Positions 47,818 through 60,063 of a DNA stretch of 64,000 nucleotides are shown here, in pieces. The notes under the pieces are model-generated. The model ran no database searches and was not told the DNA's origin. It saw nothing but the letters and a program-made list of their open reading frames with translations. Numbering within the stretch: position 1 is the first letter of the stretch; each line of letters starts with the position of its first letter. A program made the translations under genes and the position numbers. This DNA is from Nymphalis io. Lineage: Eukaryota; Arthropoda; Insecta; Lepidoptera; Nymphalidae. The stretch spans positions 9,429,001 through 9,493,000 of the forward strand of contig NC_065889.1 of NCBI RefSeq assembly GCF_905147045.1. The letters run 5' to 3'.

Positions 47818-48315
47818 ATGCCGCCAAAAAAACAACCAGAGAAAGGTGGTAAAAGTGCTGGAGGTAATAAAACTGGCAGTGGAGGAAAATCAAGCGGTGA
47901 TAGTAAAGGTTAGAAAATGTAGATATTGAATTATTTAAAAATATAATTGAATAGAAAACACTCATTTAAAAATATCATTTGTATTTCAAATTTAGAAGCC
48001 GGAGGAAAAGAAAAAAAAGGTGGGACAGCTGTCAAAGTTCGGCACATATTGTGCGAGAAACAATCTAAGTGTTTGGAAGCACTGGAAAAATTGAAAGCTG
48101 GACAAAAATTTCCTGATGTAGCAGCCGCATATAGTGAAGATAAAGCCAGACAAGGGGGAGACCTTGGTTGGATGACCCGAGGTTCTATGGTCGGGCCCTT
48201 TCAAGATGCGGCTTTTGCTCTGCCCATATCTTCAGTCACGAATCCTATATATACCGATCCTCCAATTAAAACAAAGTTTGGCTACCATATTATAATGGTT
48301 GAAGGTAAAAAATGA
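47818..48315 (+). CDS. Pin4: Pin4 (parvulin-type peptidyl-prolyl isomerase, Par14)
   Basis: Two exons, 47818-47908 and 47996-48315, give 136 aa (human PIN4 is 131). The first ~40 residues are the Lys/Gly/Ser-rich flexible tail (MPPKKQPEKGGKSAGG) that in the family binds DNA and pre-ribosomes. The rest is a parvulin rotamase domain: VKVRHILCEKQSK, AYSEDKARQGGDLGWMTRG, VGPFQDAAFALP, and TKFGYHIIMVEGKK at the C-terminus. It catalyses cis-trans isomerisation of prolyl bonds and is linked to ribosome biogenesis. The stop codon overlaps the ATG of another open frame (ATGA at 48312-48315). It lies head-to-head with Med12. Confidence 0.93.
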
Positions 48316-49101
48316 GCGAAATGGGTTTAGAGTTTGAATACTTCTGGGCGATACTTTTGTTATTTATCATGGAAAGAATTTGTTGTTTGCAAGAACAATT
48401 TGATAAGGATTTACTTATTCTACCAGATCCACAGCGATCCAATATATCATTAAGATCAAATATTGATGATATTGTTAATAGAGAGTAAGTTGGTATTTAA
48501 TTACAATTAATTATTACAATTTGAGTGCAGACTTAATAAAAAACTATTAAATTTTTATTTTTTTTTAAAGTCAGACTAGGGGCTTAAATGGCTTTAACAG
48601 TGGTCAAATATCTGATACATTACTAGTTTTTTACTGTTATTTACCGATACAGCCATAAGTTGATGAAGATGATGATGATCATCCACTTGCCATAAGTTTA
48701 AACGCTGATTGATAATCCCATTAAATATTGATAAAACTAATACACACACTCTTACTTGTAAATTCCTTAGAATTTAAATTCTATATTGCTTTAGCAACAA
48801 GTGTCCATATGATACATGCAGGTTTCTTCACAATGTTATTTTTCACCTCTGATCATGGGATGATTTGAACCTGCTCTCAATTGAATGATGTCATACAATG
48901 CCTATGCCGTCCGAGTTCGTTCCAATTAACTATTGTTGCAGTTACGGTTTGAAGCTTAGTTTCCTGCGTTTGTATCGATTAATGCACGTAACAATGCTTC
49001 TGACACTTGCAAACTTTTGTAATATATGCCTTTTGTTCATTATGGCTAAGAAAATGTCGTCCAGAAGACTCAAGTATATGTTAAACATAACTTCATCATA
49101 A
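48312..49101 (+). CDS. Putative small two-helix membrane protein, possibly on the Pin4 transcript
   Basis: The ATG at 48312 overlaps the Pin4 TGA. Exon 48312-48484 ends at a consensus donor GTAAGT; joining it to 48942-49101 after the acceptor TTGTTGCAG keeps the frame open and gives about 110 aa ending in TAA. Two hydrophobic segments are visible, EYFWAILLLFIM near residues 9-20 and MLLTLANFCNICLLFIM near residues 77-93, with a basic tail KKMSSRRLK. Unless an AATAAA at 48532 is used, the next poly(A) signal lies after the second exon (about 49131). I do not recognise the family. The 48485-48941 intron contains SINE debris. It may be a second cistron, an independent gene starting inside Pin4, or chance. 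Confidence 0.4.
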
Positions 49102-49609
49102 AAATATATACTCTGAACTGTTTGCATAAAAATAAAAAGCATTTTTACAGCTTGATAGTTTTATTTTTATTTATTATTCATTCATAAAAATGTGTGCATC
49201 AGAATGACTGTATTATGTGACAGATCAGCTTTAAAATACTTCAGCATTTAGTACTATATATATACCTTGTTATAATTTTCGCATAAGGGCTCTGTATTGT
49301 GCATTTGGCTTTGCAGGATTATTTAGTATTTATTCTGTACCTAAACAAACATTTTTCTTAGATCACTCAAAAAATAAAATTTATATAATTATGATATACT
49401 TATGTGCGCTTTCCACTTGACATTATTATTGGGAAATACCAAATACTGTCAATACACTAATATTAAATATGCAAAAGTAACTGTCTGTCGTGTCTGTTTC
49501 GGTACGAAAAAAAAATTAGGTACGAAGCAAGCTTGAACACCAAGAAAGCACATAGGCTATTTATTGATACCTAACACCTGCCCACAACACCTCATAGAAG
49601 ATAAGTTTA

Positions 49610-49862
49610 CTGGTCGTAGGGCTTTGTGCAAGCTCGTCTGGGTAGGTACCACCCACTCATCAGATATTCTACCGCAAAACATCAGTACTTGGTATTGTTG
49701 TGTCCGGTTTGAAGGGTGAGTGAGCCAGTGTAATTACAGGCACAAGGGACATAACATCTTAGTTCCCAACGTTGGTGGCGCATTGGTGATGAGGGCGATT
49801 CATAACATTTCTTACAATGCCCAGGCGGTCCATATGCTCGTCCGCCTACCTATATATATACC
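49610..49862 (+). repeat. Metulj-like SINE with internal deletion
   Basis: Same family as 40054, but the stretch encoding the AATGTCTAAGGGCGTTGGTG part is missing, so TTACAATGCC joins almost directly to GGTCCATATGCTCG. Confidence 0.75.
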
Positions 49863-50195
49863 TTGTAGGTACTATAAAAAAAAGACAATTCTTGGGAATC
49901 AGTAAAACACATGATAAATTAAAGCAGTCTTTATTAAATAAATATTTGTTGGTTTTGTACTGACTACTCGTATGCTTAAATACTGAAATAAATATTCAAT
50001 GAGGTAAGACTTAGATCTAAGATAATATTTTATTTTTAAAACTTTATAAGAAATTACCGGTTTTTAAATTTAAGTGTTTTCGCTCGTAATGTATCTTGAT
50101 AGACTGACGTAGTAATTTTTTATCTATTTTTGTCAATTCGGTTACATTCATGAGAATTTATTAAAATCCTTAGTTGCATCTTTAAAAATTGAATA

Positions 50196-53100
50196 TTAAA
50201 CTCTCAAATTAGGGTTAGTGTATCGGACATATTTTAGGAGCGCATCATTCTCTTCGCAGACGAATGGTTTGCGATGATGACAGGCGACGTCATGCCAGTG
50301 GACGCCGTCATTGTAGAAATTGTTTAGAATGGCCACACAGTGTTCCGCAGCGCCGCCCTGGATCAGCTCCTGAAAATACATATTGTATTATTCCTATTGT
50401 TTATAATACGAAAAATAATTGGAGTGTTTTTTACAAATCATTTAGTTAGTCCCTGAAGAAAACATAGGAAAGGCTATAAGCAATCCGCAATCAAACAGTA
50501 TCCTAGATCCCAGATTCGGACTCCTATTTTGACAGGATAGTTAGCTCAGCAGAGACATTTACCGAGTGTTGATACGTATGTTGTATTAAGTCTTAATCCA
50601 TTGGCGTGTTTTAAACAGTAATTTAATTTTCCATAAACGTGCGTAACAAGAAGTGAAAATTATATAAGAAACCACATAATGCAGGGGCACGAATGCATTA
50701 TGAATAGCTGTGACGCAAGCAAGGCGGATGCGGATCATCCTCAGGACGCAGTTGTAGTTGCGTGCGACGACTCACCTGTCGCGGCGAAAGTGGTATCAAA
50801 CATTATGTCGCGTCTCACGACATAAGCTGCATATCGATAAGCTTTTGTACAGATTGTAGAAAGTGGGTTACAGGCATGCGGGTACGCCCTTCGGCGAATA
50901 ATTTGCAGGCACATAAATATTTACACCGCTTTCGTTTTCATTACGCGTCATCCTCACTTTTAACAAACGAGCCTTAACGGCAAACATTACCACACCATAC
51001 ATGAAATTTGTGTCGTAATAATGTGCCACTTATTCCGTAATAATTAATAATACATAATTTGTCAACGACAAATCTTTTCTAAAACCACGAATATCTATAT
51101 AAACATAGTATAACAATAAATATTTCGGTATAGGAAGAGCAGCATTATATTATTAAAAATTGGAAATTTACCCGGTTGTCAGGCTGGGGTTTGCCAATTC
51201 CACCGCCTTCAGACCAGTCGTTTTGTTGGCGGTTCGTAGTAGGGGCAAGCTTTTGAAGTTCTGCAGTCCAGAACCATCCGTTGACCTCGTTGGGCAGAAG
51301 ATCGGGCCGGTTGCAGCCTTTGAAGTCGCAAAGACGTCCCGAAGTCCATATGTATTTAACCTTTAAAAATATGTAAAATTGCTTTAAATTCCATTTGTCG
51401 ATGACCTACTTGTTGGTATAGAACTCCTCTCTTAAGGAGAAAGCTTAGAACTTTTTCAACCCTACTTCTAATTGGAAAGAATATACAACAATACCATTTT
51501 TTTAAATTAATTAGCTTGATTTCTTCTAAACAAAATATTCGAAGAAGACGAGCCAAAAGAAAATATAAAAAAGAAATAGGTTTCACTAGCAACATAATTA
51601 ATATGAAATGGTCAAAATAATGGTATGCTAATTCGAAGAAGATCAAGGTTAGGCAATGAAAATGCCACCTGATCTGTAGAAAACAAACAAATTTGATCTT
51701 AAAAAATGGTATGATGTAACATTTTTTTGTAATTTAAATTATAATTTTTAAATTAAAAAAATATTTAAACAAAAAAGTGCTATTCGAGTCGGTCACAAAT
51801 CTATAACTTTCAAAGAATTTTACATACCTATCAAATTTAAATTACTGCTATCTATGTTTAAGTCGAGATATAGAATAATTACTTTATTTACATGCCAAAT
51901 TATAAGAATAATCATGTAAGTAAATATTTAATTGGTCCCAGTTCCAACAACCCAAACGTTCTAAGTAAATATTAAATTCGATATTTATATATTGATAAAC
52001 GACGCATCCCACGACGGGAAAATCATAGTTGAATAATAAAGTGAAACTTGGAAGAGGAAAATTAACTATTGTTCTGGTACTACTCGTCATGCATCATAAA
52101 ACAATTGAAGTTTGTCAAATTCAAAACACGTTTGAATTTGTAACGACGTTTAAACAACAAACACGTCAAATTCTTTGAGGAACGAAATTAAAAGGCTACT
52201 TTCTAGTTCGATTGTTTGAAAAAAAAAACGTTTTCACTTCTTACAAGCGGTGGGTGTAAAGTAAATGGGTTGAATAACGACATACCTATTGCTTTGTCAT
52301 GTAAAAACATGCAGGTCAAGGATGGAACATTATCATCTTTTGTTTTGCTAGCATTGAAATTTCAAACTAAGTGCTACGCTAAAGTTTATATAAACACGTC
52401 TTACGATTTAAGTCCAATTTACAAACAATTCAAAGACAGGATAAGACTGTTTACTGCATTGTTGAACAAACTAGTAACGAGTATGTTAATATAAATAGGA
52501 ATTTAAGTTTAATATATTCGAAATCGGTCGTGATAAAAGGAGTTTGTATTCGTAACAGTAATTACACGATCACGTTATTCACGTATCGCGTGTTTGTTGT
52601 GTAACAAATAACGTTATTTATGAGAAAAATTTAAATTACCTTATCTTGAACGATACGAGCTTTCACCCATTCATTTTCGTCACTTGTTTCCAAAGAGACA
52701 AGGTCCATGCAACGCTGACGACAGTAGTTTCTTGCACTCAGCCAGTCCTCTTCAACTCCGCGTAAGGCGGGGTCCCTCCATGAGAAAAAGTAACCCTTGT
52801 CTAATAAAAAAAAACAGTAGTTTGTGGTAGTATTTCAATTGATAAGTACCGGTTTTATCTGTTGAAAACATATTGATTCTTTTTTCATTTTTAAATACAA
52901 TACACCATCTATATAAATTATTTAACATTTATCTATGTTTAACATTAACGATAAACAAAGTGGAATGACAATAAGTTCGTGACTTAAGTTAACAACATTA
53001 ATTACTTAGTAACAAAAGCTTCATAATTTGAGTTATGATTAAAAATAACGAGGTAAAGAGGTTTTCTGTATGTAACGGATTCTTTTTTATCTTTGTAACA

Positions 53101-55091
53101 CATAGATGGTAATTCGTTGTGTAATATATTTATAAGAATTACATAAGATATTCAATTAAAAAATGTTATATTACCGATTTAAAAATAAACGCCAAAAATA
53201 ACTAAGTCATGTGACAGTAATAAACAAAACGATAAATGATTTATTATTCTGTAAGGTTTATCTAACATTTTAATCATCTTTATGAAAAGTTTTATGTTTT
53301 TTTTCTATATTGACATTTTAGACATATATACAGATATTTCTATTACGTTTTTATAAGTAGCCGTAATTTTGTGTATTAAAAGAATGCTTTTATTTTTTTA
53401 TTTACTTTTTTCTCTTTTTTCTGGCGTGTACGCTATTTGAGCGCAAAGTAATAATTCTATTATGTATGAATATTTTATACTTTTTTTTAAATAAGTTATT
53501 GCCTTTTGTTAAGGCCCAAATAAAAATGCAGACAGAATAAGGATGTAATAATAATAATTACCTACATGTGATTCGTCTGATTGTACGGACATATTATCTA
53601 TTAATCATTATACTATGTACCGTGCGCGACGTCATTGTATGCAGCATGGGAACAACTGTCGATGGAAAAGTAACTTTCCATACAGAACTAAAAAGAAACA
53701 CCTGCTATTGTTCAGCGCTACTAGGTTAATTTAAAAACTAGTTGTATTTTGACTACATTGTCTTGTTTAATTTTTACCACAGAATAAATATTGATTCCTT
53801 AAAATCAATCAGTTTACTTAAGAAATAAAAAAATATTTAAGAAAAAAAATTAGCCGCCCGAACAGGGACTTGAACCCTGGACCCTTGGATTAAAAGTCCA
53901 ATGCTCTACCGACTGAGCTATCCGGGCTTTAGTCGTGTAAATGAATTTAATATATGTATTTCAAGGAAACAGCGTATTGACCTTATATTAGTATTTATTT
54001 AACTATTACGATAGTAATTAATACATTATAACTTCATTAAACATATAAATGGTATTATGTTGGAATATTAAATTGTTTAATTATACGTAGATAAATTTAT
54101 TTTCTCAAGGAACAAATCTGGGTTATCTAAGATATTTTATGGAATCCCGTTTAGGAACAGGTTTAGTTATCTTGCATCCGGGAAGAAAGAGATAAGCGTG
54201 GCTTACGCATTTATAAACACGGCGTTTTTATACTAATGTCTTGACGCAGTCATTTATTCGACAAAAAAATATGCTTAGAAACTTCCGCGTCGCTCTATCA
54301 TTCATAAAGTAGGTAAGCTATTGTCCTGTATAACAATATTATAATCAGAGCCTTATATTCAAAAAAATAACTGACCTACTATATTATTATCGATTATATA
54401 CATACTCATCCTTAAAATAAAAATAAAACACATTTTACGAGTACCCGTTCGATTTTGCTTGACATTATTTGTCTATTTAATTATAGAATTAGAAATAAAA
54501 TATTATAAAATTACATATCCTAGATCCGGGTAGCTTTATAAGATTTGTTGCCGATATAACATTTCAAAGTTAGAAGTTGACGGTATTATTGGTCGAAATC
54601 TTGAATAATCTATTCATTATGAATTGGCGTAATAATGGCTTTTTTAAATGTCGACAAAGTTGTTATCGGAATATTGGAAGTGAAATTAAAGATATAAATA
54701 GTTTAGTGGAATAGTGTTGTATTATAAACAAATACAATATTAATTATCAAGAACTGTTTATATTGCATAATATATAAGATTTTTTTTTATATTTAGTCTT
54801 TCTTCAATTGGAGTAGGGTATAGATATTCCGGAGTACCTATTCAACAAATATTCTACCTTTAAACCATATTTTGCATTTCTTTGCCCAGGTCGAAGGTTG
54901 ATTCAGCTAATAGGCAAAGCATTTTAGGTGATGTACTTAAAATCTAGTCAAAAATATTACTTACTGTCGGCGTATCTTTCATGAATGACGCGTTGCGCGC
55001 ACTGTGAGGGTACTGGAGGTTCTAGGATGCGTCCGTTCGGGAACTGCGCATGAGCAATCGCCAGCACCGACAATAACAGGAATCGTTTCAT
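50196..55091 (-). CDS. Clect27: Clect27-type secreted C-type lectin
   Basis: Four coding exons, 55091-54965, 52800-52640, 51360-51172 and 50369-50196, give 216 aa. Residues 1-16 are a signal peptide (MKRFLLLSVLAIAHAQ). A C-type lectin-like domain follows: GYFFSWRDPALRGVEEDW, ARNYCRQRCMDLVSLET, YIWTSGRLCDFKGC, NGWFWTAELQKLAPT, CVAILNNFYNDGVHWHDVAC, then KPFVCEENDALLKYVRYTNP. This is the pattern of insect Clect27-type extracellular proteins, which act in the cuticle/extracellular matrix; the usual sugar-binding EPN/QPD plus WND triad is not obvious, so sugar binding is doubtful. A spliced 5' UTR exon lies at about 56602-56566. A tRNA-Lys gene sits in the intron between the first two coding exons. 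Confidence 0.88.
53855..53927 (-). tRNA. tRNA-Lys (anticodon UUU)
   Basis: A 73-nt cloverleaf on the minus strand: acceptor arm GCCCGGA pairing with TTCGGGC, D-loop TAGCTCAGTCGGTAGAGC (A box), anticodon stem-loop TGGACTTTTAATCCA with anticodon TTT, T-arm GGGTTCAAGTCCC (B box). All stems pair well. It is intact and without an intron, nested in a Clect27 intron on the same strand. A TTTT run on the downstream (lower coordinate) side at about 53842-53849 can end Pol III transcription. Confidence 0.97.
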
Positions 55092-55099
55092 TGTCTATA

Positions 55100-56560
55100 A
55101 TAAAATTGAATTTTATAATTTAAGATATAAGTTAAAGTTATAAGTGAAAATGGTTTTTATTCCTCGCTTACGGTAAAATATGCGTTATACATATAAATAC
55201 GAACTAAATCGGTTAATAAATCGGTAAAAACTTAAACAAATTAATCATAACATACGTTATACATGTAAGCAATTCTTTGCAAGCACATTTGAATGGCAGA
55301 TTATATCGAGGAGACACGGCAAGAGACTCACAATCGGCTAAAACTCATTAAGTAGGTAGGTACATATCTCGTACTTAATCATTTGGATTTAAATTAATCT
55401 TATATTTTTTCTTGGTTATATTTTTCTCTATAGTTAGAAGCAATTGCTTCGTTATTCTTATGACTGATATGATTATGACAATAAGAAACAATTGTGTTGA
55501 TTTATCAAGAAATTCTCATTATTGTCGCCCCATCGGAGTATACGAGAGAGTGAGTACATATTATTAGTTTTTGAAAATTACTAAATGTCTGAACCTTAGT
55601 TTATAGTAAATAACTTTAAAAAAAAAACATTAAAAAACCGTTTATAGTTTAAATAATAAATATTCATATCAACTGATTTAAAAGAAAAATCTAAAACTAT
55701 ATTCTACAAAGTTATTTACTTGTCATAAAACCCCATAGAGTTCAATGAACTATTGGTTCGAAACAGTTCATATTAAATTAGTATAAATCATAAGTTATTT
55801 TATTATTTAACAGTTATAGCATGATCGTAGCAGTCAAACTGGTTATGGAATTTTTATTAATTAGAATTTAAATTTAAATTTTTTTAACCAAATACGGAAA
55901 GGCTTATAGGAGGATGTGCAGTTTTAATTAGATTTCGCACCGTCTGTTGTATCGATGATTAGAAAATACCAACAATGTTTTTATGTAGCCTAAAAGGTCA
56001 AGCAATCGTGTGATCACAACTTACAATAGTTAGGTATAATGCTAATTCGTCAACGTCCAAAGGATAATTAAATTACGTTTTGTAAAATAATATATATATA
56101 TATATATATGTGAGGCTTTCTGATGGCAATTATTAACCATAATAAAGTTCAACAAATTAGTTGGTTTACGGAATAACGCGTCAAATGTTTACAAACACTT
56201 TCCATTCAATATTTTACAATGGATTACGTAAGGAAATCTGGACCGGTTCTAGGGCTATAGAAAGCGACCTTGCCCTCAAGATGGTTCGTTCCTCTCAAGT
56301 TTCGACCTTTAGGTTATTTTCTTTATTAAACTTTGATTTTGTTTTTGTTGTAAGAGATGCAAATGAATTATTTTTATAAAGCTTATTTATTTTTATTTGT
56401 ATTTAGAAGACCGGTTGTTTATTATCATGTTATTTAAATATATTTTAATCTCGATGATTTAAAAAACTATTGATCATCAAGAGTTTTTTTAAATCATCTC
56501 AAAAATATATATTGGAAAATAGAACCGAAATTATTTTTTATGCGAACGATAATAAAAAAA
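55100..56560 (-). other. First intron of Clect27
   Basis: AT-rich. A short (TA)n tract is at about 56091-56110. An open plus-strand stretch at 56161-56379 has no support as a gene. Confidence 0.5.
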
Positions 56561-56565
56561 CTCAC

Positions 56566-56632
56566 GTTGTGGTCTGTCTGTCTTCCGGAACCGTCACTAA
56601 CTGATGCGCCGGCACACTGCGTGCGTTTTATA
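56566..56632 (-). promoter_or_regulatory. TATA box, initiator and 5' UTR exon of Clect27
   Basis: On the minus strand TATAAAA at 56632-56626 lies about 30 bp before TCAGT at 56604-56600, the arthropod initiator. The short exon then ends in CAGACCACAAC at 56566, followed by a consensus donor GTGAGT. The matching acceptor TTTATTATAG lies just before the ATG at 55091 (exon resumes ACAATG). The sequence is GC-rich relative to its flanks. Confidence 0.7.
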
Positions 56633-57154
56633 TGGAGGAAAGCCTCGCCTCCGGATCTTCAAGGTATCCGACCAACTGTGGGGTGGTAGAATGAAGAAGC
56701 TTTATTTTTTGGCCAATGCTATTAACTAAATCTTAACTTAAGGTCCACAAAAGAAATAAAACTTAGGTTATTTAATTATTGAAAAAAAAAATACATATTA
56801 ATTCATAATTTCTTTAAAATAAAATTAATCTTTTACTATCATTATTTTAAAGTCTTTTTAATATAACTTTTTAAATTAATTTTATGGTTATACATATTTT
56901 TTTACGTTATTTAAAATTAAAAATTAGAACACAATCCATATCCTTTTAAAATTCCAAAGTGGTTCATACATTAAATGTTACTGTATTGATGTTGTTGTAG
57001 TATTAGTCACGGAGAAATTTGTTGGCAAAATATCGTTAACGTGACGATGACGAAGCCATTACAAAATTTATTACGAAAAGGTGCAAAAGAAAAGCAAATT
57101 TGATGATTAAAAAATTACTATAGCATACAATAACTTTTATAAATATTTTAGAGA

Positions 57155-57215
57155 CAATTAAAAGCATCCAAATTAAGAAGGTAGCTAACCTTCTTAATTT
57201 GGATGCTTTTAATTG
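57155..57215. repeat. Perfect 28-bp inverted repeat with 5-nt loop
   Basis: Arms 57155-57182 and 57188-57215 are exact reverse complements around AGCTA. No flanking direct repeat is obvious. Confidence 0.95.
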
Positions 57216-59311
57216 CCTGTGTTATTTTATGGAATTATCAATAAAATATGTAAATAAATAGTGATTAACAATAGTCAATAAGTGATAACTTATGAACATA
57301 ATAAAATAGCAACAACAAAACATAATATTGTTCCTTATGAGCGACAAAATAAAAAATAAATAATCACTGCATTTTGATGCATATTAAAAATAATTAAAAT
57401 GGCATTTAACAATACTTTAGTAGTATATACTTTATTGATAAATTTATAAAAACATATAACTAGGTATAATATAATCTATGTGGATCTAGAACATTCTTGG
57501 CAGACCGCGGTGCGTTTACATACGTGCCGGTATTGCTAATCTCTGCTTTCTTTGTTCGTACACAAGTTGGCGGTCTTGTCGATTTTGGGACGGTAAAGTT
57601 GGCAGCAAAAAACCGTAGTTTATTTATCTGATGGTCATTGTAGCGGCACATATAAGATAACAGTAGAATATGTTTTCATTTTAATCGCTATAATAATAAA
57701 AATACATACAGTCGTTGATAATTTTATAAGTGTCATTTAGGGGCTTTATTTTTATTATTAGGTAAAGTAAATAAAATGTGATGATTTTATGTTAACTGAA
57801 TAATTACATACGGCTAGTAGTACAAATTATTCGTTGCATTGAGTAAATGTTTAAATATTTTTTTTGATCGTAATCACATAATGTACTGATGAAACAAAAT
57901 TGAAATCAATATGAAAAAGTCTGAGTTGCAAAGAGTGGTAGAATAACAATGCTGCTCTATTGACAATCCGAGTTGAGCAGAATGATCTTGGGTCGATTTA
58001 AGAAGCAAGTGATATGGTTAAAGCCCTCTGTTTTTCCAGTATGATTGTTGTTAATCAGTTAAAAACTAGGAAGCCAATAACTGTTTTAAAGTAAACACGT
58101 ATTAAGCATGTTTCTGAAATTAAAATGTCATTTACATTTTTGTCCTGAAAAGAGGAACACACATAATGTGTATTAATATTGTTGGAGTGTTTAACAATAA
58201 TAATAAGAAATTAGTGAGGTGCAAGAGAATCACTAAGATAAGTTGTAAACTCATCAGTTAGATAATTAGGTGAGCAGCATTGAATTGCACAAAACCTTTT
58301 TTTGGCTTTTTTTTCAAAGAGTATTTTTTCGAAAGTACCCGGGGAGAACCTTATGTGGGATTCTTACCAACTAACACCTCGAGCCATGACCGTCTTCAGC
58401 AGGAGAGGCTGCGATATCGTTTTCACATATGCATCCGCTGTCTCTTCCATGCCATACTTTGCACATAAAGAGGGCACTTCACGCTGATTCCCTCCGGAGA
58501 CTTTCACAAACACATACCGCAAATCAACTTACATTTTTTAAAAATCTATCTGTAATAAAATCTTAATCCCTACAGAATAGTTCAATAACCTATCTATTTT
58601 GATTCTCTTAAAATATTATTGGAATAGACCACCGTAATAGAATATTAATGAAGCATTATAAACTTATAAATACAACCTGTTGAATGGTTATAAAAAATGT
58701 TTACGCAAAGTTAAAAAAATAAACCGTATTTAACTGGTTTTTGTTAGGGTTTTACAGAATTATAAGTACCTACTTTTACAAATTATAAAGTGTTATGATC
58801 AAAAACATGTATGTAGGTACTTAATACTCAATCAATATTATTATTCAATGACATTTTATAGAATTCAAACTATTTTGTGAATATAATAAATAAATAGTAC
58901 TTAGGATCAGGGATCACAGTGGCAAAGTCGAGCAAACGGACGCAGAAGCAATCAAATAACTGATAATATGTTGAAACAAGTACATAAGATCAATAAATAT
59001 TTAGAATACCTATTATATATAATAAAAGAGGTGTCGCCGTTAAATTAATAATAGTACAAAATACGAATATCGATGACGATTATTCGATTTTCCTCACGAC
59101 AGTTACCGAAAAAACACGAGCGAAATGCGTACATATCACGATTCAAGATTTGTGATTGTAAATATTGTGATGTCATAACGTTAATAATTTTACCTCAAAG
59201 TGACAGACAGCTGATTTCGTTACCAAATAACAAAATAGTAATTCAATTATGTGAAGCGAATATTAATTGTAAATGTAGGTATTAACTGAAACTGAAACTG
59301 TATTATTGAAA
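57216..59311. other. Intergenic region with two unassigned GC-richer islands
   Basis: Mostly AT-rich DNA. Island 57470-57655 is open on the minus strand (KLRFFAANFTVPKSTRPPT). Island 58280-58510 is open on both strands (minus: VKVSGGNQREVPSLCAKYG). Neither is recognised. They may be exons, repeat pieces or old pseudogenes. Confidence 0.35.
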
Positions 59312-60063
59312 ATGTCTAATTTAAAAAGTTATCGTGCTTGTTTTGTACCGCTTTGTACAAATAATACAAAAAGAACTCCTGAAAAATTATTTTTAATTGT
59401 GCCACGAGACGCTGAACGTCGGAATCAATGGTTCCAATCAGCAGGACGTATTAATCCAAAAAATACATCACGATCACATTATTTTTGTTGTGAAGATCAT
59501 TTCGATGTAAGTATTTAACATTTTTTAAGAATATATTACATATACCTTACAAATATTTAATACGAATAGAAACGTAATCAAGGCTATTAGAATTATATTG
59601 GTACAACAACAAACTGACAAAAGTTTCGTTATTTTTTTATTAAATGTATCTTTTTATAAATTTGTGTACTAATATTGTAAGAATTTTGTCTTCAAAGTTT
59701 TACAAATTAAGCCATGTTCTACAAGAACAAAATGTATAATGTAACAGATATTTTGCAAATTAAAATAATAATATTATTCCATCGTCATAATGGTATTAAA
59801 ATAATCTTGGTAATTATTGTTTATTCTAGCTTAAAGAAGATATGGAGAATTATAATTATTATATTACAATGGGAGGGAGAGCGAGAATCAAAGTTGATGT
59901 TATACCACGCAAGTTTACCTGTCAACAAAATCATAAAAATCAAAACAGTACAATAACCAGGCCAGCTGCAAAGAAAAGGCGAAAACAAATTCAAATACTT
60001 CAAGAGTTTTTGACTGAAAACACTGAAGTTTACGATCCTCCAGAATATATTATTGGACTGTGA
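59312..60063 (+). CDS. Small THAP-domain protein
   Basis: Two exons, 59312-59506 and 59830-60063, give 142 aa. The THAP zinc-dependent DNA-binding domain takes up residues ~5-95: CFVPLC (C-x4-C), KLFLIVP, RRNQWFQSAGR, YFCCEDHF (C-x2-H), then LKEDMENYNYYITMGGRARI and VDVIPRKFTCQ, the usual THAP end. A basic patch AAKKRRKQIQ follows, with no further domain. The intron sits right after the HFD of the THAP core. The in-frame TTG two codons before the ATG at 59312 is not needed. A poly(A) signal AATAAA lies at about 60325. Such short THAP proteins may be domesticated P-element-type sequences or independent transcription factors; which one cannot be told here. Confidence 0.85.

Noticed and set aside
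56161..56379. 72-codon plus-strand open frame
   Set aside because: No motif, AT-rich, lies within the Clect27 5' intron, no supporting splice or promoter signals.
59073..59285. 70-codon open frame upstream of the THAP gene
   Set aside because: AT-driven composition and no domain; more likely 5' UTR or promoter of the THAP gene.
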